Origin: Lachnospiraceae bacterium
GTDB lineage: Bacteria; Bacillota; Clostridia; Lachnospirales; Lachnospiraceae
DNA: 7,063 nt
Direction of reading: 5' to 3'
Assembly: GCA_017964055.1 (NCBI GenBank)
Contig: JAGCSS010000001.1
Location: forward strand, 1 to 7,063
Shown here: positions 1-5,369 of the stretch, one piece after another
Layout: each line of letters starts with the position of its first letter
Position numbering within the stretch: the first letter of the stretch is position 1
The notes under the pieces: generated by a model
Told to the model about the DNA's origin: nothing
Database searches by the model: none
What the model saw: only the letters and a program-made list of their open reading frames with translations
Translations under genes and position numbers: made by a program

Positions 1-1550
1 AGAGCAACGCGTTCTATCTGAACGACGCGCTGGACAAATGCGGCTTCAATGTCGAGCGGAATTCCGACTTTGTCAAGCTCATCGACAATATCCGCAACGC
101 CGAGAATGAGGTATTTGAGCTGCCCGACGGCATTAACGCGACCTTGAGAGGATATCAGGAAGTCGGCTACAGATGGCTCATGACACTGGCAAAGAACTGT
201 CTCGGCGGAATACTTGCCGATGATATGGGTCTCGGAAAGACGCTGCAGACCATTGTATACATGAAGGCCGTAAAGCAGCGTACGTCCGGCGGCGATAATC
301 CCGCGCATTTCCTGATCGTCTGCCCTTCATCGATAGTATATAACTGGATGGACGAGATATCGAATTTCTGCCCGGACATGAAGGCCGTTGTAGTTACCGG
401 CGCGCCGCCCGACAGAAAGGCGCTGATCGAGAGCTATGCGGACTATGATGTGGTGATCACCTCTTATCCGCTGATGCGCAGAGACGTAGCGCTGTACCGG
501 AAGATACTCTTTGAGACCATATTCCTGGATGAGGCGCAGTTCATCAAGAATGCCGCGTCCCTTAACGCGCAGTCGGTAAAGCTGCTCCGTGCCGAGCACA
601 GATTTGCGCTTACCGGTACTCCGATAGAGAATTCGCTTTCAGAGCTCTGGTCGATATTCGACTTTATCATGCCGAATTTCCTGATGGCGCATTCGAGGTT
701 TGCCGCGAGATATGAGAAACCCATCATCGCGGGCGATACGGAGGTACTGGAGAGTCTGAACACGAGGATACGGCCGTTCATCATGCGCCGTATGAAGAAG
801 GATGTGCTGAAGGAACTTCCGGGCAAGCTCGAAGAGAAGATGATCGCGACGATGACTGAGGAACAGAAGAAGGTATACCTGTCGTATCTGAGTCAGATCA
901 GGACGGATCTGTTCGGAGAGATCAACCAGAACGGCATAGAAAAGAGCCAGATCAAGATACTGGCGGCTCTTACGCGCCTGCGCCAGATATGCTGTCATCC
1001 CGGCACATTTATAGAGAATTACAACGGAGGCAGCGGAAAGCTCGAACTCCTTATGACGCAGCTGGACAACGCCATAGCGAACGGTCACCGCACGCTAGTT
1101 TTCTCACAGTTTACGAGTATGCTCGAGATCATCCGCAAGGAGCTCGATACAAGGGAGATCAAGTATTTTTATCTAGACGGACAGACCGATCCGGAGGACC
1201 GTCTCGACATGGCAAAACGCTTCAACGCGGGCGAATGCGACGTGTTCCTGATCTCGCTGAAGGCGGGCGGCACGGGACTGAATCTGATCGGAGCGGATAC
1301 GGTCATTCATTACGATCCCTGGTGGAATCCCGCGGTGGAGGACCAGGCGACCGACCGCGCGTACCGTATCGGACAGACCAGCAATGTATATGTGCTGAAA
1401 CTGCTGACCAGGAATTCGGTTGAGGAGAATATTTACAAGCTCCAGCAGAAAAAGAAGGAGCTCTCGGATTCCGTGATCCAGTCGAAGGAGGTATTCATCA
1501 ACCTTCTCACGAGAGAAGAGCTCGAGGATATTTTCTCAATGAATGTATAA
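1..1550 (+). CDS. SNF2-family DEAD/DEAH-like helicase (Swi2/Snf2 ATPase), 5'-truncated by window edge
   Basis: C-terminal 515 residues of a SNF2-family ATPase. The frame is open from base 3, so the gene starts upstream; the TTG at 144 is internal, not a start. All SNF2 helicase motifs are visible in order: motif I DDMGLGKT (Lys codon 237-239), Ia LIVCPSSIVYNW (from about 312), II DEAQ (528-539), III LTGTPIENSLSELW (from about 609), IV TLVFSQFTSML (about 1092-1124), V SLKAGGTGLNL followed by YDPWWNP (about 1254-1331), and VI DQATDRAYRIGQ (1341-1376). Family members couple ATP hydrolysis to translocation on double-stranded DNA or remodelling of protein-DNA complexes. Bacterial members of this length class usually carry an N-terminal SWIM zinc finger and a helicase-associated region, which would lie off-window. 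The bacterial role is poorly defined. Both RecA-like lobes look intact. The gene ends in TAA, 5 bp from the convergent DUF218 gene. Family assignment is firm; cellular function is not known. Confidence 0.95.
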   Translation, partial: SNAFYLNDALDKCGFNVERNSDFVKLIDNIRNAENEVFELPDGINATLRGYQEVGYRWLMTLAKNCLGGILADDMGLGKTLQTIVYMKAVKQRTSGGDNPAHFLIVCPSSIVYNWMDEISNFCPDMKAVVVTGAPPDRKALIESYADYDVVITSYPLMRRDVALYRKILFETIFLDEAQFIKNAASLNAQSVKLLRAEHRFALTGTPIENSLSELWSIFDFIMPNFLMAHSRFAARYEKPIIAGDTEVLESLNTRIRPFIMRRMKKDVLKELPGKLEEKMIATMTEEQKKVYLSYLSQIRTDLFGEINQNGIEKSQIKILAALTRLRQICCHPGTFIENYNGGSGKLELLMTQLDNAIANGHRTLVFSQFTSMLEIIRKELDTREIKYFYLDGQTDPEDRLDMAKRFNAGECDVFLISLKAGGTGLNLIGADTVIHYDPWWNPAVEDQATDRAYRIGQTSNVYVLKLLTRNSVEENIYKLQQKKKELSDSVIQSKEVFINLLTREELEDIFSMNV

Positions 1551-1555
1551 AAGTG

Positions 1556-2320
1556 CTAAAATATAAAGTCCTTCAATACTCCGAAAAACTCCCGTACGAC
1601 GTTGTTGGGTTCGTACTTGGGTAAGGAGTAGGCATTTATGGGCGAGGGATCGGAGATCCCGAACTTGCGGCAGAGGAAGAGAGCTCTGTACATGTGGAAA
1701 CGGTTGGTCACGATGCCGATCGAGGAGCCCTCGGGGATCATTTCTTTGCTGTAAGATATATTCTGACGCGTGTTGACCGCATTTTCTTCAAGGAGGATGC
1801 GGTCTTTTTCTATGCCGTGGGATACGAGCCAGTCACGCATGGCGGATGCCTCGGTGCAGGGCTCGTTCGAACCCTGAGCGCCGGAAACTATGCATTTTGT
1901 CGTGGGATTGGCGTTAAGGTATTCAAGGGCCGCCTGAAGACGAAATGAGAGAACGGCACTCGGGCCGTCGGTGCGCACCTGGGCGCCCAGAACTATAATA
2001 TAGTCGAGTCCGCTGCTGGCCTCTTTTTTATAGCAGGAAAGGATCAGGGAAACTATAACGACGAACAGTATGGCGAGAACGCCGGTCAGAGAAAAAAAGA
2101 CCGCCTTTACGGCAGTCGGGATACGCGAAAAAAAGCCCGTGAATACAGAGATCCCGAGCAATGCAAGAACAGCGCCGCATACATCCCAGAAGATGAAAAA
2201 ATGAGAGCCGGACCCGACAGCGATTATCGTAAAACTGTAACGGATGCAGAGAAAGGCGGCTATCAGGAGCGGCAGGGCAGCTATCGCGCGCAGCAGCATA
2301 GGCTTAATCTTTTTTATCAT
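1556..2320 (-). CDS. Membrane-anchored DUF218 (SanA/YdcF/ElyC-like) protein
   Basis: 254-residue protein read from an ATG at 2318-2320. This start lies at the beginning of a hydrophobic N-terminus (MIKKIKPML). A longer frame from 2374 would add 18 residues buried in yerC and is less likely. Three probable membrane helices lie at about residues 8-33, 41-63 and 73-95. The DUF218 domain follows, with the nucleotide-binding-like core LDYIIVLGAQV (about 105-115), SGAQGSNEPCTEASAM, ENAVNTRQNI and IVTNRFHMYRA. The domain would sit outside the membrane if the three helices give the expected topology. Family members are linked to envelope integrity and surface polysaccharide or vancomycin tolerance (SanA, ElyC in E. 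coli), but the biochemical activity is unsettled. The start codon overlaps the last 17 bp of yerC, so the two are probably translationally coupled in one operon. It is convergent with the SNF2 gene, with no room for a dedicated intergenic terminator. Confidence 0.88.
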   Translation of the reverse strand: MIKKIKPMLLRAIAALPLLIAAFLCIRYSFTIIAVGSGSHFFIFWDVCGAVLALLGISVFTGFFSRIPTAVKAVFFSLTGVLAILFVVIVSLILSCYKKEASSGLDYIIVLGAQVRTDGPSAVLSFRLQAALEYLNANPTTKCIVSGAQGSNEPCTEASAMRDWLVSHGIEKDRILLEENAVNTRQNISYSKEMIPEGSSIGIVTNRFHMYRALFLCRKFGISDPSPINAYSLPKYEPNNVVREFFGVLKDFIF

Positions 2321-2621
2321 GCTTAACGTCCGGTGCGGGTGAAATACGCTTAAATACCATGTCATAGCCGTCATTGCCGTAGTTTAAGGAACGGTTTACG
2401 CGGCTGATGGTAGCAGTGGAAGCGCCGGTCTTCTCAGCGATGTCAAGATAGGTTTTGCCGGAGCGGAGCATCGAAGCGACCTCGAAACGCTGTGCCAGCG
2501 ATAAGAGCTCGTTGATGGTGCAGATATCCTCGAAAAAGGTATAGCATTCGTTTTCGTCCTTAAGGCTTAGGACTGCCTCAAACAGATAACTGACCGCCTC
2601 GGTATGTATTTTCTGATTCAT
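2304..2621 (-). CDS. yerC: YerC/YecD family TrpR-related DNA-binding protein
   Basis: 105-residue protein of the YerC/YecD family, small all-helical relatives of the Trp repressor. The helix-turn-helix is clear at about residues 57-77: TYLDIAEKTGASTATISRVN. It is followed by a short tail ending SPAPDVKHDKKD. The preceding helices, with the family-like stretch INELLSLAQRFEVASMLRSG at 36-55, match the TrpR-type fold. The length is typical of the family. The ATG at 2619-2621 has a good Shine-Dalgarno, AAGGAG (2629-2634 on the minus strand), 7 nt upstream. A sigma-A promoter with 17-bp spacing lies just before it. Family members are predicted regulators, but ligand and targets are mostly unknown, and nothing here shows tryptophan binding. 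It heads a two-gene operon with the DUF218 gene and is divergent from the rlmD-type gene, so either autoregulation or control of the divergent promoter is possible. Confidence 0.92.
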   Translation of the reverse strand: MNQKIHTEAVSYLFEAVLSLKDENECYTFFEDICTINELLSLAQRFEVASMLRSGKTYLDIAEKTGASTATISRVNRSLNYGNDGYDMVFKRISPAPDVKHDKKD

Positions 2622-2654
2622 GATGATACTCCTTCGTTTGTTTACTACAATAAT

Positions 2655-2683
2655 ATTTTAACACTTCGAAGAGCTAAAGTAAA
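2655..2683 (-). promoter_or_regulatory. Sigma-A promoter for yerC-DUF218 operon
   Basis: On the minus strand a -35 box TTTACT (2678-2683) is separated by exactly 17 bp from a -10 box TAAAAT (2655-2660). The matches to TTGACA and TATAAT are 4/6 and 5/6. Transcription would start near 2648, giving a leader of about 25 nt before the yerC start. The spacer contains the 8-bp palindrome CTTCGAAG (2664-2671). Confidence 0.6.
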
Positions 2684-2690
2684 GAGGAAT

Positions 2691-2703
2691 CGTCACTCTG
2701 ACG
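2691..2703. repeat. Short inverted repeat CGTCA-CTC-TGACG between divergent promoters
   Basis: Perfect 5-bp arms around a 3-bp centre. It lies 7 bp upstream of the yerC -35 box and about 20 bp upstream of the rlmD extended -10. It is placed like an operator for a dimeric regulator, and the adjacent YerC is an obvious but unproven candidate. A 5-bp repeat can also arise by chance. Confidence 0.3.
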
Positions 2704-2720
2704 TGCATTATGCTCCGTGT

Positions 2721-2731
2721 TATGGTAAAAT
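2721..2731 (+). promoter_or_regulatory. Extended -10 promoter for rlmD-type gene
   Basis: TATGGTAAAAT matches the Gram-positive extended -10 pattern, with TG one base before a -10 of TAAAAT at 2726-2731. No good -35 is seen at the usual spacing, which is common for extended -10 promoters. A second, weaker -10-like hexamer TACAAT lies at 2742-2747. Either would give a short leader of 20-40 nt. Confidence 0.5.
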
Positions 2732-2774
2732 AAATCGAATATACAATAAAAACCGCAGCTAAAGAGGAGAGAAA

Positions 2775-4160
2775 ATGGCAGTAAAAAAAGGAATGGAATA
2801 TACAGGAACGGTAGAGCGCACGGATTTTCCAAATAAGGGGATAGTTTACGTCGACGGTGAAAAAGTCTGCGTGAAAAATGCGCTCCCGGGGCAGAAGATA
2901 AAGTTTACGATCGGAAAGGTCAGAAACGGCAGGGCAGAGGGTAATCTGAAGGAGGTCCTCGAGCCTTCACCTATCGAGACCGCAGAGCCGCTGTGCCCTC
3001 ATTTCGGTCAGTGCGGAGGATGCTCGTACCAGAGGATCGCATACCGCGACCAGCTCGAACTCAAATCCGGTCAGGTAAAGCGTCTGCTGGACAATGCTGT
3101 GGAGGGCGAATACGAGTTTCAGGGCATCGTACCGAGTCCGACCGACAGAGCTTACCGCAACAAGATGGAATTCAGCTTCGGCGATTCTTGCAAGTACGGA
3201 GAGCTGACGCTCGGGCTCCATAAAAAGGGCAGTTTTTACGATATCCTGCAGATCACGGACTGCGCGATCGTTGACAGCGACTACAATACGATCATCAAAT
3301 GCGTCGTTGAGCTGGCGCGCGAGTTCGGGCTCACCTACGCACATAAGCTCACGCACAGAGGATATCTGCGCCATCTGCTGATCCGCAGGGCGACGATGAC
3401 CGGCGAGATACTGGTCAATCTTATCACTACATCGCAGTGGACCGACGGCATCATTACCGAGACCGAATTCATGGGCAAGCTGCGCGACCGCCTGCGCGGG
3501 CTGAATCTCAACGGCAGCATCGTCGGCATTCTGCATTCTGTCAATGACGATAATGCGGATGCGGTAAAAGCGGAGCACACCGACATACTTTTTGGCAAGG
3601 ATTTTCTTATCGAAGAGCTGCTCGGACTCTTTTTCAGGATATCTACATTCTCATTCTTCCAGACCAATTCGCGCGGCGCTGAGGTGCTCTACAGCACGGC
3701 ACGCGATTTCATCGGAGATACCGGCGATAAGGTAGTTTTCGATCTATACAGCGGCACAGGCACCATAGCTCAGGTCCTGGCACCCGTTGCAAAAAAGGTG
3801 ATCGGCGTGGAGATCGTCGCGGAGGCTGTTGAATCGGCCCGTGACAATACTAACTTCAATAACATCTCCAACTGCGAGTTTATCTGCGGCGATGTACTCA
3901 AGGTCCTCGATACCATAGAGGACAAGCCCGACCTTATCGTGCTCGACCCGCCCCGTGAAGGCATCCATCCGAAGGCACTCGACAAGATCATTGCATACGG
4001 CGTTGACCGCATTGTCTATATTTCCTGCAATCCCGTGAGCCTTGCCCGCGACCTCGGTCCCCTGCAGGCAGGCGGATATAAATTGGAGAAGGCAAAGTGC
4101 GTGGATATGTTCCCGCAGACGGGACATGTCGAGACCGTTTGCTTGCTGAGCCGAGAATAG
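2775..4160 (+). CDS. rlmD: 23S rRNA (uracil-5-)-methyltransferase, RumA/RlmD/RlmCD type
   Basis: Complete 461-residue TrmA/RumA-family enzyme that transfers a methyl group from SAM to C5 of a uridine in 23S rRNA. An N-terminal TRAM RNA-binding domain (about 5-62) comes first. The iron-sulfur cluster cysteines follow: C74, C80 and C83 (CPHFGQCGGC) and C163 (ITDCAI). The methyltransferase domain has the SAM loop DLYSGTGT (from residue 323), the LDPPREG motif (D391-P392-P393), the nucleophile C418 in YISCNP, and the likely general base E453 in GHVET. All catalytic and cluster residues are present. The ATG has GAGGAG 5 nt upstream. In many Firmicutes one such enzyme (RlmCD) methylates both U747 and U1939 (E. 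coli numbering). The exact target here cannot be told from sequence, so rlmD is used as the conventional name. It appears monocistronic. Confidence 0.95.
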   Translation: MAVKKGMEYTGTVERTDFPNKGIVYVDGEKVCVKNALPGQKIKFTIGKVRNGRAEGNLKEVLEPSPIETAEPLCPHFGQCGGCSYQRIAYRDQLELKSGQVKRLLDNAVEGEYEFQGIVPSPTDRAYRNKMEFSFGDSCKYGELTLGLHKKGSFYDILQITDCAIVDSDYNTIIKCVVELAREFGLTYAHKLTHRGYLRHLLIRRATMTGEILVNLITTSQWTDGIITETEFMGKLRDRLRGLNLNGSIVGILHSVNDDNADAVKAEHTDILFGKDFLIEELLGLFFRISTFSFFQTNSRGAEVLYSTARDFIGDTGDKVVFDLYSGTGTIAQVLAPVAKKVIGVEIVAEAVESARDNTNFNNISNCEFICGDVLKVLDTIEDKPDLIVLDPPREGIHPKALDKIIAYGVDRIVYISCNPVSLARDLGPLQAGGYKLEKAKCVDMFPQTGHVETVCLLSRE

Positions 4161-4188
4161 CCTGTTTCTGCGGTTTGTAGGCATTTTT
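4160..4188 (+). terminator. Weak intrinsic terminator-like hairpin after rlmD
   Basis: GCCTGT (4160-4165) can pair with the stretch ending GTAGGC (4177-4182), using four Watson-Crick pairs and two G-U pairs around an 11-nt loop. A TTTTT run (4184-4188) follows. It starts at the last base of the rlmD stop codon. The stem is short, so efficiency is doubtful. Confidence 0.35.
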
Positions 4189-4279
4189 GAAGGAAATATA
4201 TCGACTAAAGCAGTTCGATCCGAAGATCGCGAATATAATGATCTCACTCATAGAAAACGATGAACTTGAAGGCGACTGA
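4181..4279 (+). pseudogene. Possible remnant of the C-terminal tail of an HD/HD-GYP-type protein
   Basis: A frame bounded by TAG (4178-4180) and TGA (4277-4279) encodes 32 residues without a convincing start or Shine-Dalgarno. Its second half, QFDPKIANIMISLIENDE, strongly recalls the GTQFDP-[ED]IA-x-x-M/F pattern that closes many clostridial HD-GYP phosphodiesterase domains. If so, only the last helix survives and the catalytic HD and GYP motifs are gone. The resemblance is from memory of the family and the fragment is short. It could be a chance frame or a small unrelated ORF. It lies between the end of rlmD and the promoter of the attenuator leader, a plausible junction of an old rearrangement. 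Confidence 0.35.
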
Positions 4280-4304
4280 TAATGAACGGAGCTTAAGACA
4301 AAAA

Positions 4305-4333
4305 TTGACAACATCCCGTTTTGGTGTTATAAA
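4305..4333 (+). promoter_or_regulatory. Strong sigma-A promoter for the leader and methyltransferase operon
   Basis: A perfect -35 TTGACA (4305-4310), a 17-bp spacer, and a -10 TATAAA (4328-4333). This is the best promoter match in the window. Transcription would start around 4340, leaving about 270 nt of leader before the methyltransferase start at 4609. That is far longer than the 20-40 nt leaders of the other genes here and itself suggests a regulatory RNA. Confidence 0.85.
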
Positions 4334-4372
4334 GGGAATGCGGTAAATAACTTAAGAAAGACGAGGTATTTT

Positions 4373-4393
4373 ATGTTAAGCGTGGTAAGATAA
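4373..4393 (+). CDS. Candidate leader peptide 1 (MLSVVR)
   Basis: Six-codon ORF ATG...TAA with a GAGG Shine-Dalgarno (4363-4366) 6 nt before the ATG. The Shine-Dalgarno lies in the 5' arm of stem P1 and the first codons form the 5' arm of P2. A ribosome paused here would keep both stems open and free their 3' arms. That position is what a stalling-sensor peptide needs. The ORF is too short for coding statistics, so its translation is an inference. Confidence 0.5.
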   Translation: MLSVVR

Positions 4394-4440
4394 CCATTGC
4401 TGTTTTTTCTGAACTAAGAGAAACAGTAATAATTGGGTTA

Positions 4441-4479
4441 ATGGCATGGTTGCCATTAGCTTTCTTTCAGTACGCTTAA
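4441..4479 (+). CDS. Candidate leader peptide 2 (MAWLPLAFFQYA)
   Basis: Twelve-codon ORF ending in TAA at 4477-4479, the base where the putative antiterminator strand begins. It spans hairpin P4 and the 3' arm of P2. Only a weak GGG lies upstream (4435-4437), so independent initiation is doubtful. Hydrophobic and aromatic content would suit an exit-tunnel-interacting peptide, but this is the least supported of the three mini-ORFs. Confidence 0.25.
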   Translation: MAWLPLAFFQYA

Positions 4480-4563
4480 TATCATGGATACATACCTCGT
4501 TCATAGGGAGGTTTCCTCTCTATGCGGATCATTGTATATATTTATATTTCAGAGCCATGATAT
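4479..4563 (+). promoter_or_regulatory. Antiterminator pairing, 4479-4487 with 4555-4563
   Basis: ATATCATGG (4479-4487) is the exact 9-nt complement of CCATGATAT (4555-4563), the core of the terminator's 5' arm. It is also an imperfect copy of the terminator's 3' arm, GATGTCATGG (4575-4584), so the two compete for the same partner. Four of its bases (4479-4482) are otherwise held in stem P2 and the other five lie in the P1/P2 internal loop. Opening P1-P2 should favour this pairing and read-through. Confidence 0.6.
4522..4560 (+). CDS. Candidate leader peptide 3 (MRIIVYIYISEP)
   Basis: Twelve-codon ORF with a strong Shine-Dalgarno GGGAGG (4506-4511) 10 nt upstream. Both the Shine-Dalgarno and the ATG are buried in the 4502-4524 hairpin. 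Its last codons and TGA stop (4558-4560) lie in the 5' arm of the terminator stem, so a ribosome held near the end would block terminator formation. The Ile/Tyr/Val-rich run recalls the style of macrolide-type stalling peptides, but it does not match one I can name. Confidence 0.5.
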   Translation: MRIIVYIYISEP

Positions 4564-4597
4564 CTTTGCGTCAGGATGTCATGGCTTTTATTGTTTT
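4553..4597 (+). terminator. Intrinsic terminator (attenuator) immediately before the methyltransferase RBS
   Basis: AGCCATGATATC (4553-4564) pairs with GATGTCATGGCT (4575-4586) as a 12-bp stem with a single U-G pair and a 10-nt loop. A T-rich tract, TTTTATTGTTTT (4586-4597), follows. The T tract is interrupted by A and G. It ends directly at the GGAGGG Shine-Dalgarno (4598-4603) of the downstream gene. A terminator located after a strong promoter and before the ORF it serves is the mark of attenuation. Confidence 0.78.
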
Positions 4598-4608
4598 GGA
4601 GGGTAAAA

Positions 4609-5340
4609 ATGAAAACGAATACTAACACAAGATGTGAGAATTACAGAGAATTTTTTACGAAGGAATATTTAATGGGACCGAACAGTTTAAGACTGCTGGA
4701 TGAAATGCTTGAAAAATATCCGTTGAAGGAAGGCGGCCGCGTTATGGATCTGGGATGTGGAATGGGCATCACCAGCCTGTTTCTGGCAAAGGAAGCAAAG
4801 GTGAATGTTTTTGCTACAGACCTTTGGATCCCGGCTGAACAGAACGCTGAAAACTTTAGGAAATGGGGCGTTGAAGACCGTATCATCCCCATTCATGCCG
4901 ATGCCCGCGATCTGCCTTATGCGCACGGATATTTTGATGCGATCGTGAGTATAGACGCGTTTCATTACTTTGCAGCTAAGAAAGGCGTTTTAGAAGAGAA
5001 GGTGCTTCCTTTCCTGAAAAAGGACGGAGTACTGGTAGTAGCTATGCCCGGTCTTAAAGAAGAGCTTAACTCTGAGCAGGAAGAAGCTTTACTCGAGTGG
5101 TTTGGGGGCAGCAGAGACGATCTTGAAACCTTCCACTCAAGAAAGTGGTGGATGAACTTATTTGACAACAGCAATGACTATGAGGTGGTCATGGATTTTG
5201 ATCTTGACTGCTTCGATGAAGCATGGAATGACTGGTTTGAGTCCGGACACGAGTACGGAATAAGAGATAAAGGATATTTCGACAGAGGTTTGGGCGAATA
5301 TCTGTCATTCATCGGTATTGTCATACGCAAACCACATTAA
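4609..5340 (+). CDS. Class I SAM-dependent methyltransferase (Methyltransf_11/25-like), substrate unknown
   Basis: 243-residue Rossmann-fold methyltransferase. The start is the ATG at 4609, 5 nt after a strong GGAGGG; an upstream in-frame ATG at 4576 lies inside the terminator stem and is not used. Motif I is VMDLGCGMG (45-53), the ribose-binding acidic residue is D71 (VFATD), motif II-like residues are at D98 (IHADARDLP), and the motif IV region is FDAIVSIDAFHYF (109-121). The C-terminal third is rich in Trp and acidic residues and probably forms the substrate lid. It has neither the NPPY/NPPF motif of Erm-type or DNA adenine methylases nor a PP-Cys motif of m5C enzymes, so a small molecule is the likely substrate. 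It is controlled by the attenuator leader and lies 29 bp upstream of the MutS2-like gene, probably in one transcript. Glu is mostly GAA (16 of 24), unlike the left-hand genes. Inducible antibiotic or stress modification is an attractive but untested role. Confidence 0.9.
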   Translation: MKTNTNTRCENYREFFTKEYLMGPNSLRLLDEMLEKYPLKEGGRVMDLGCGMGITSLFLAKEAKVNVFATDLWIPAEQNAENFRKWGVEDRIIPIHADARDLPYAHGYFDAIVSIDAFHYFAAKKGVLEEKVLPFLKKDGVLVVAMPGLKEELNSEQEEALLEWFGGSRDDLETFHSRKWWMNLFDNSNDYEVVMDFDLDCFDEAWNDWFESGHEYGIRDKGYFDRGLGEYLSFIGIVIRKPH

Positions 5341-5343
5341 GAT

Positions 5344-5354
5344 TATGGTATAAT
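5344..5354 (+). promoter_or_regulatory. Extended -10 promoter TATGGTATAAT before the MutS2-like gene
   Basis: A perfect -10 hexamer TATAAT (5349-5354) with a TG extension, located in the 29-bp gap after the methyltransferase stop. No good -35 lies at 17 bp; a TTGTCA at 5318-5323 is 25 bp away, too far. A start near 5361 would fall on the gene's own Shine-Dalgarno (GGAG, 5358-5361), giving a transcript with almost no leader. Confidence 0.5.
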
Positions 5355-5369
5355 ATCGGAGAAACAGAA

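Larger units (their letters stand above)
4340..4608 (+). ncRNA. Structured 5' leader RNA, candidate transcription attenuator
   Basis: Stems visible by inspection are as follows. P1 pairs 4360-4369 with 4492-4501 (nine Watson-Crick pairs, ACGAGGTAT with ATACCTCGT, plus one G-U). P2 pairs 4373-4383 with 4472-4482 (11 pairs around TTAAGCGT/ACGCTTAA). P3 is a hairpin, 4396-4408 with 4418-4430. P4 is a hairpin, 4439-4446 with 4451-4458, with loop TGGT. A further hairpin, 4502-4511 with 4515-4524, hides the Shine-Dalgarno and ATG of the third mini-ORF. A terminator at 4553-4597 ends the leader. P1-P2 enclose P3 and P4 as a three-way junction. No T-box consensus or riboswitch class that I know was recognised. 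The embedded leader peptides and the complementary segment upstream of the terminator favour ribosome-mediated attenuation, as in inducible resistance genes. A metabolite riboswitch is the alternative. Confidence 0.75.

Noticed and set aside
144..146. TTG as the start of the SNF2 gene
   Set aside because: The same frame is open to the left edge with plausible SNF2 sequence before it, there is no ribosome binding site, and the family has a long N-terminal region.
2321..2374. N-terminal extension of the DUF218 protein to an ATG at 2374
   Set aside because: The extra 18 residues lie wholly within yerC and lack membrane-protein character. The ATG at 2320 begins the expected basic-hydrophobic anchor.
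2967..3578. 203-residue minus-strand open frame opposite rlmD
   Set aside because: It is antisense to an intact enzyme with all catalytic motifs, shows no recognisable domain, and is an artefact of codon bias on the opposite strand.
4484..4606. 40-codon + strand ORF (MDTYLV...CFGG) running through the leader and terminator
   Set aside because: It has no Shine-Dalgarno, its sequence is fully explained by the RNA stems, and it overlaps the better-supported 12-codon leader ORF. It is kept only as a remote alternative leader peptide.
4340..4608. T-box, SAM riboswitch, group II intron or retron RNA as the identity of the leader
   Set aside because: I saw no T-box consensus sequence, no SAM-I style core and no reverse transcriptase in the window. 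The size and stem order do not match these classes.
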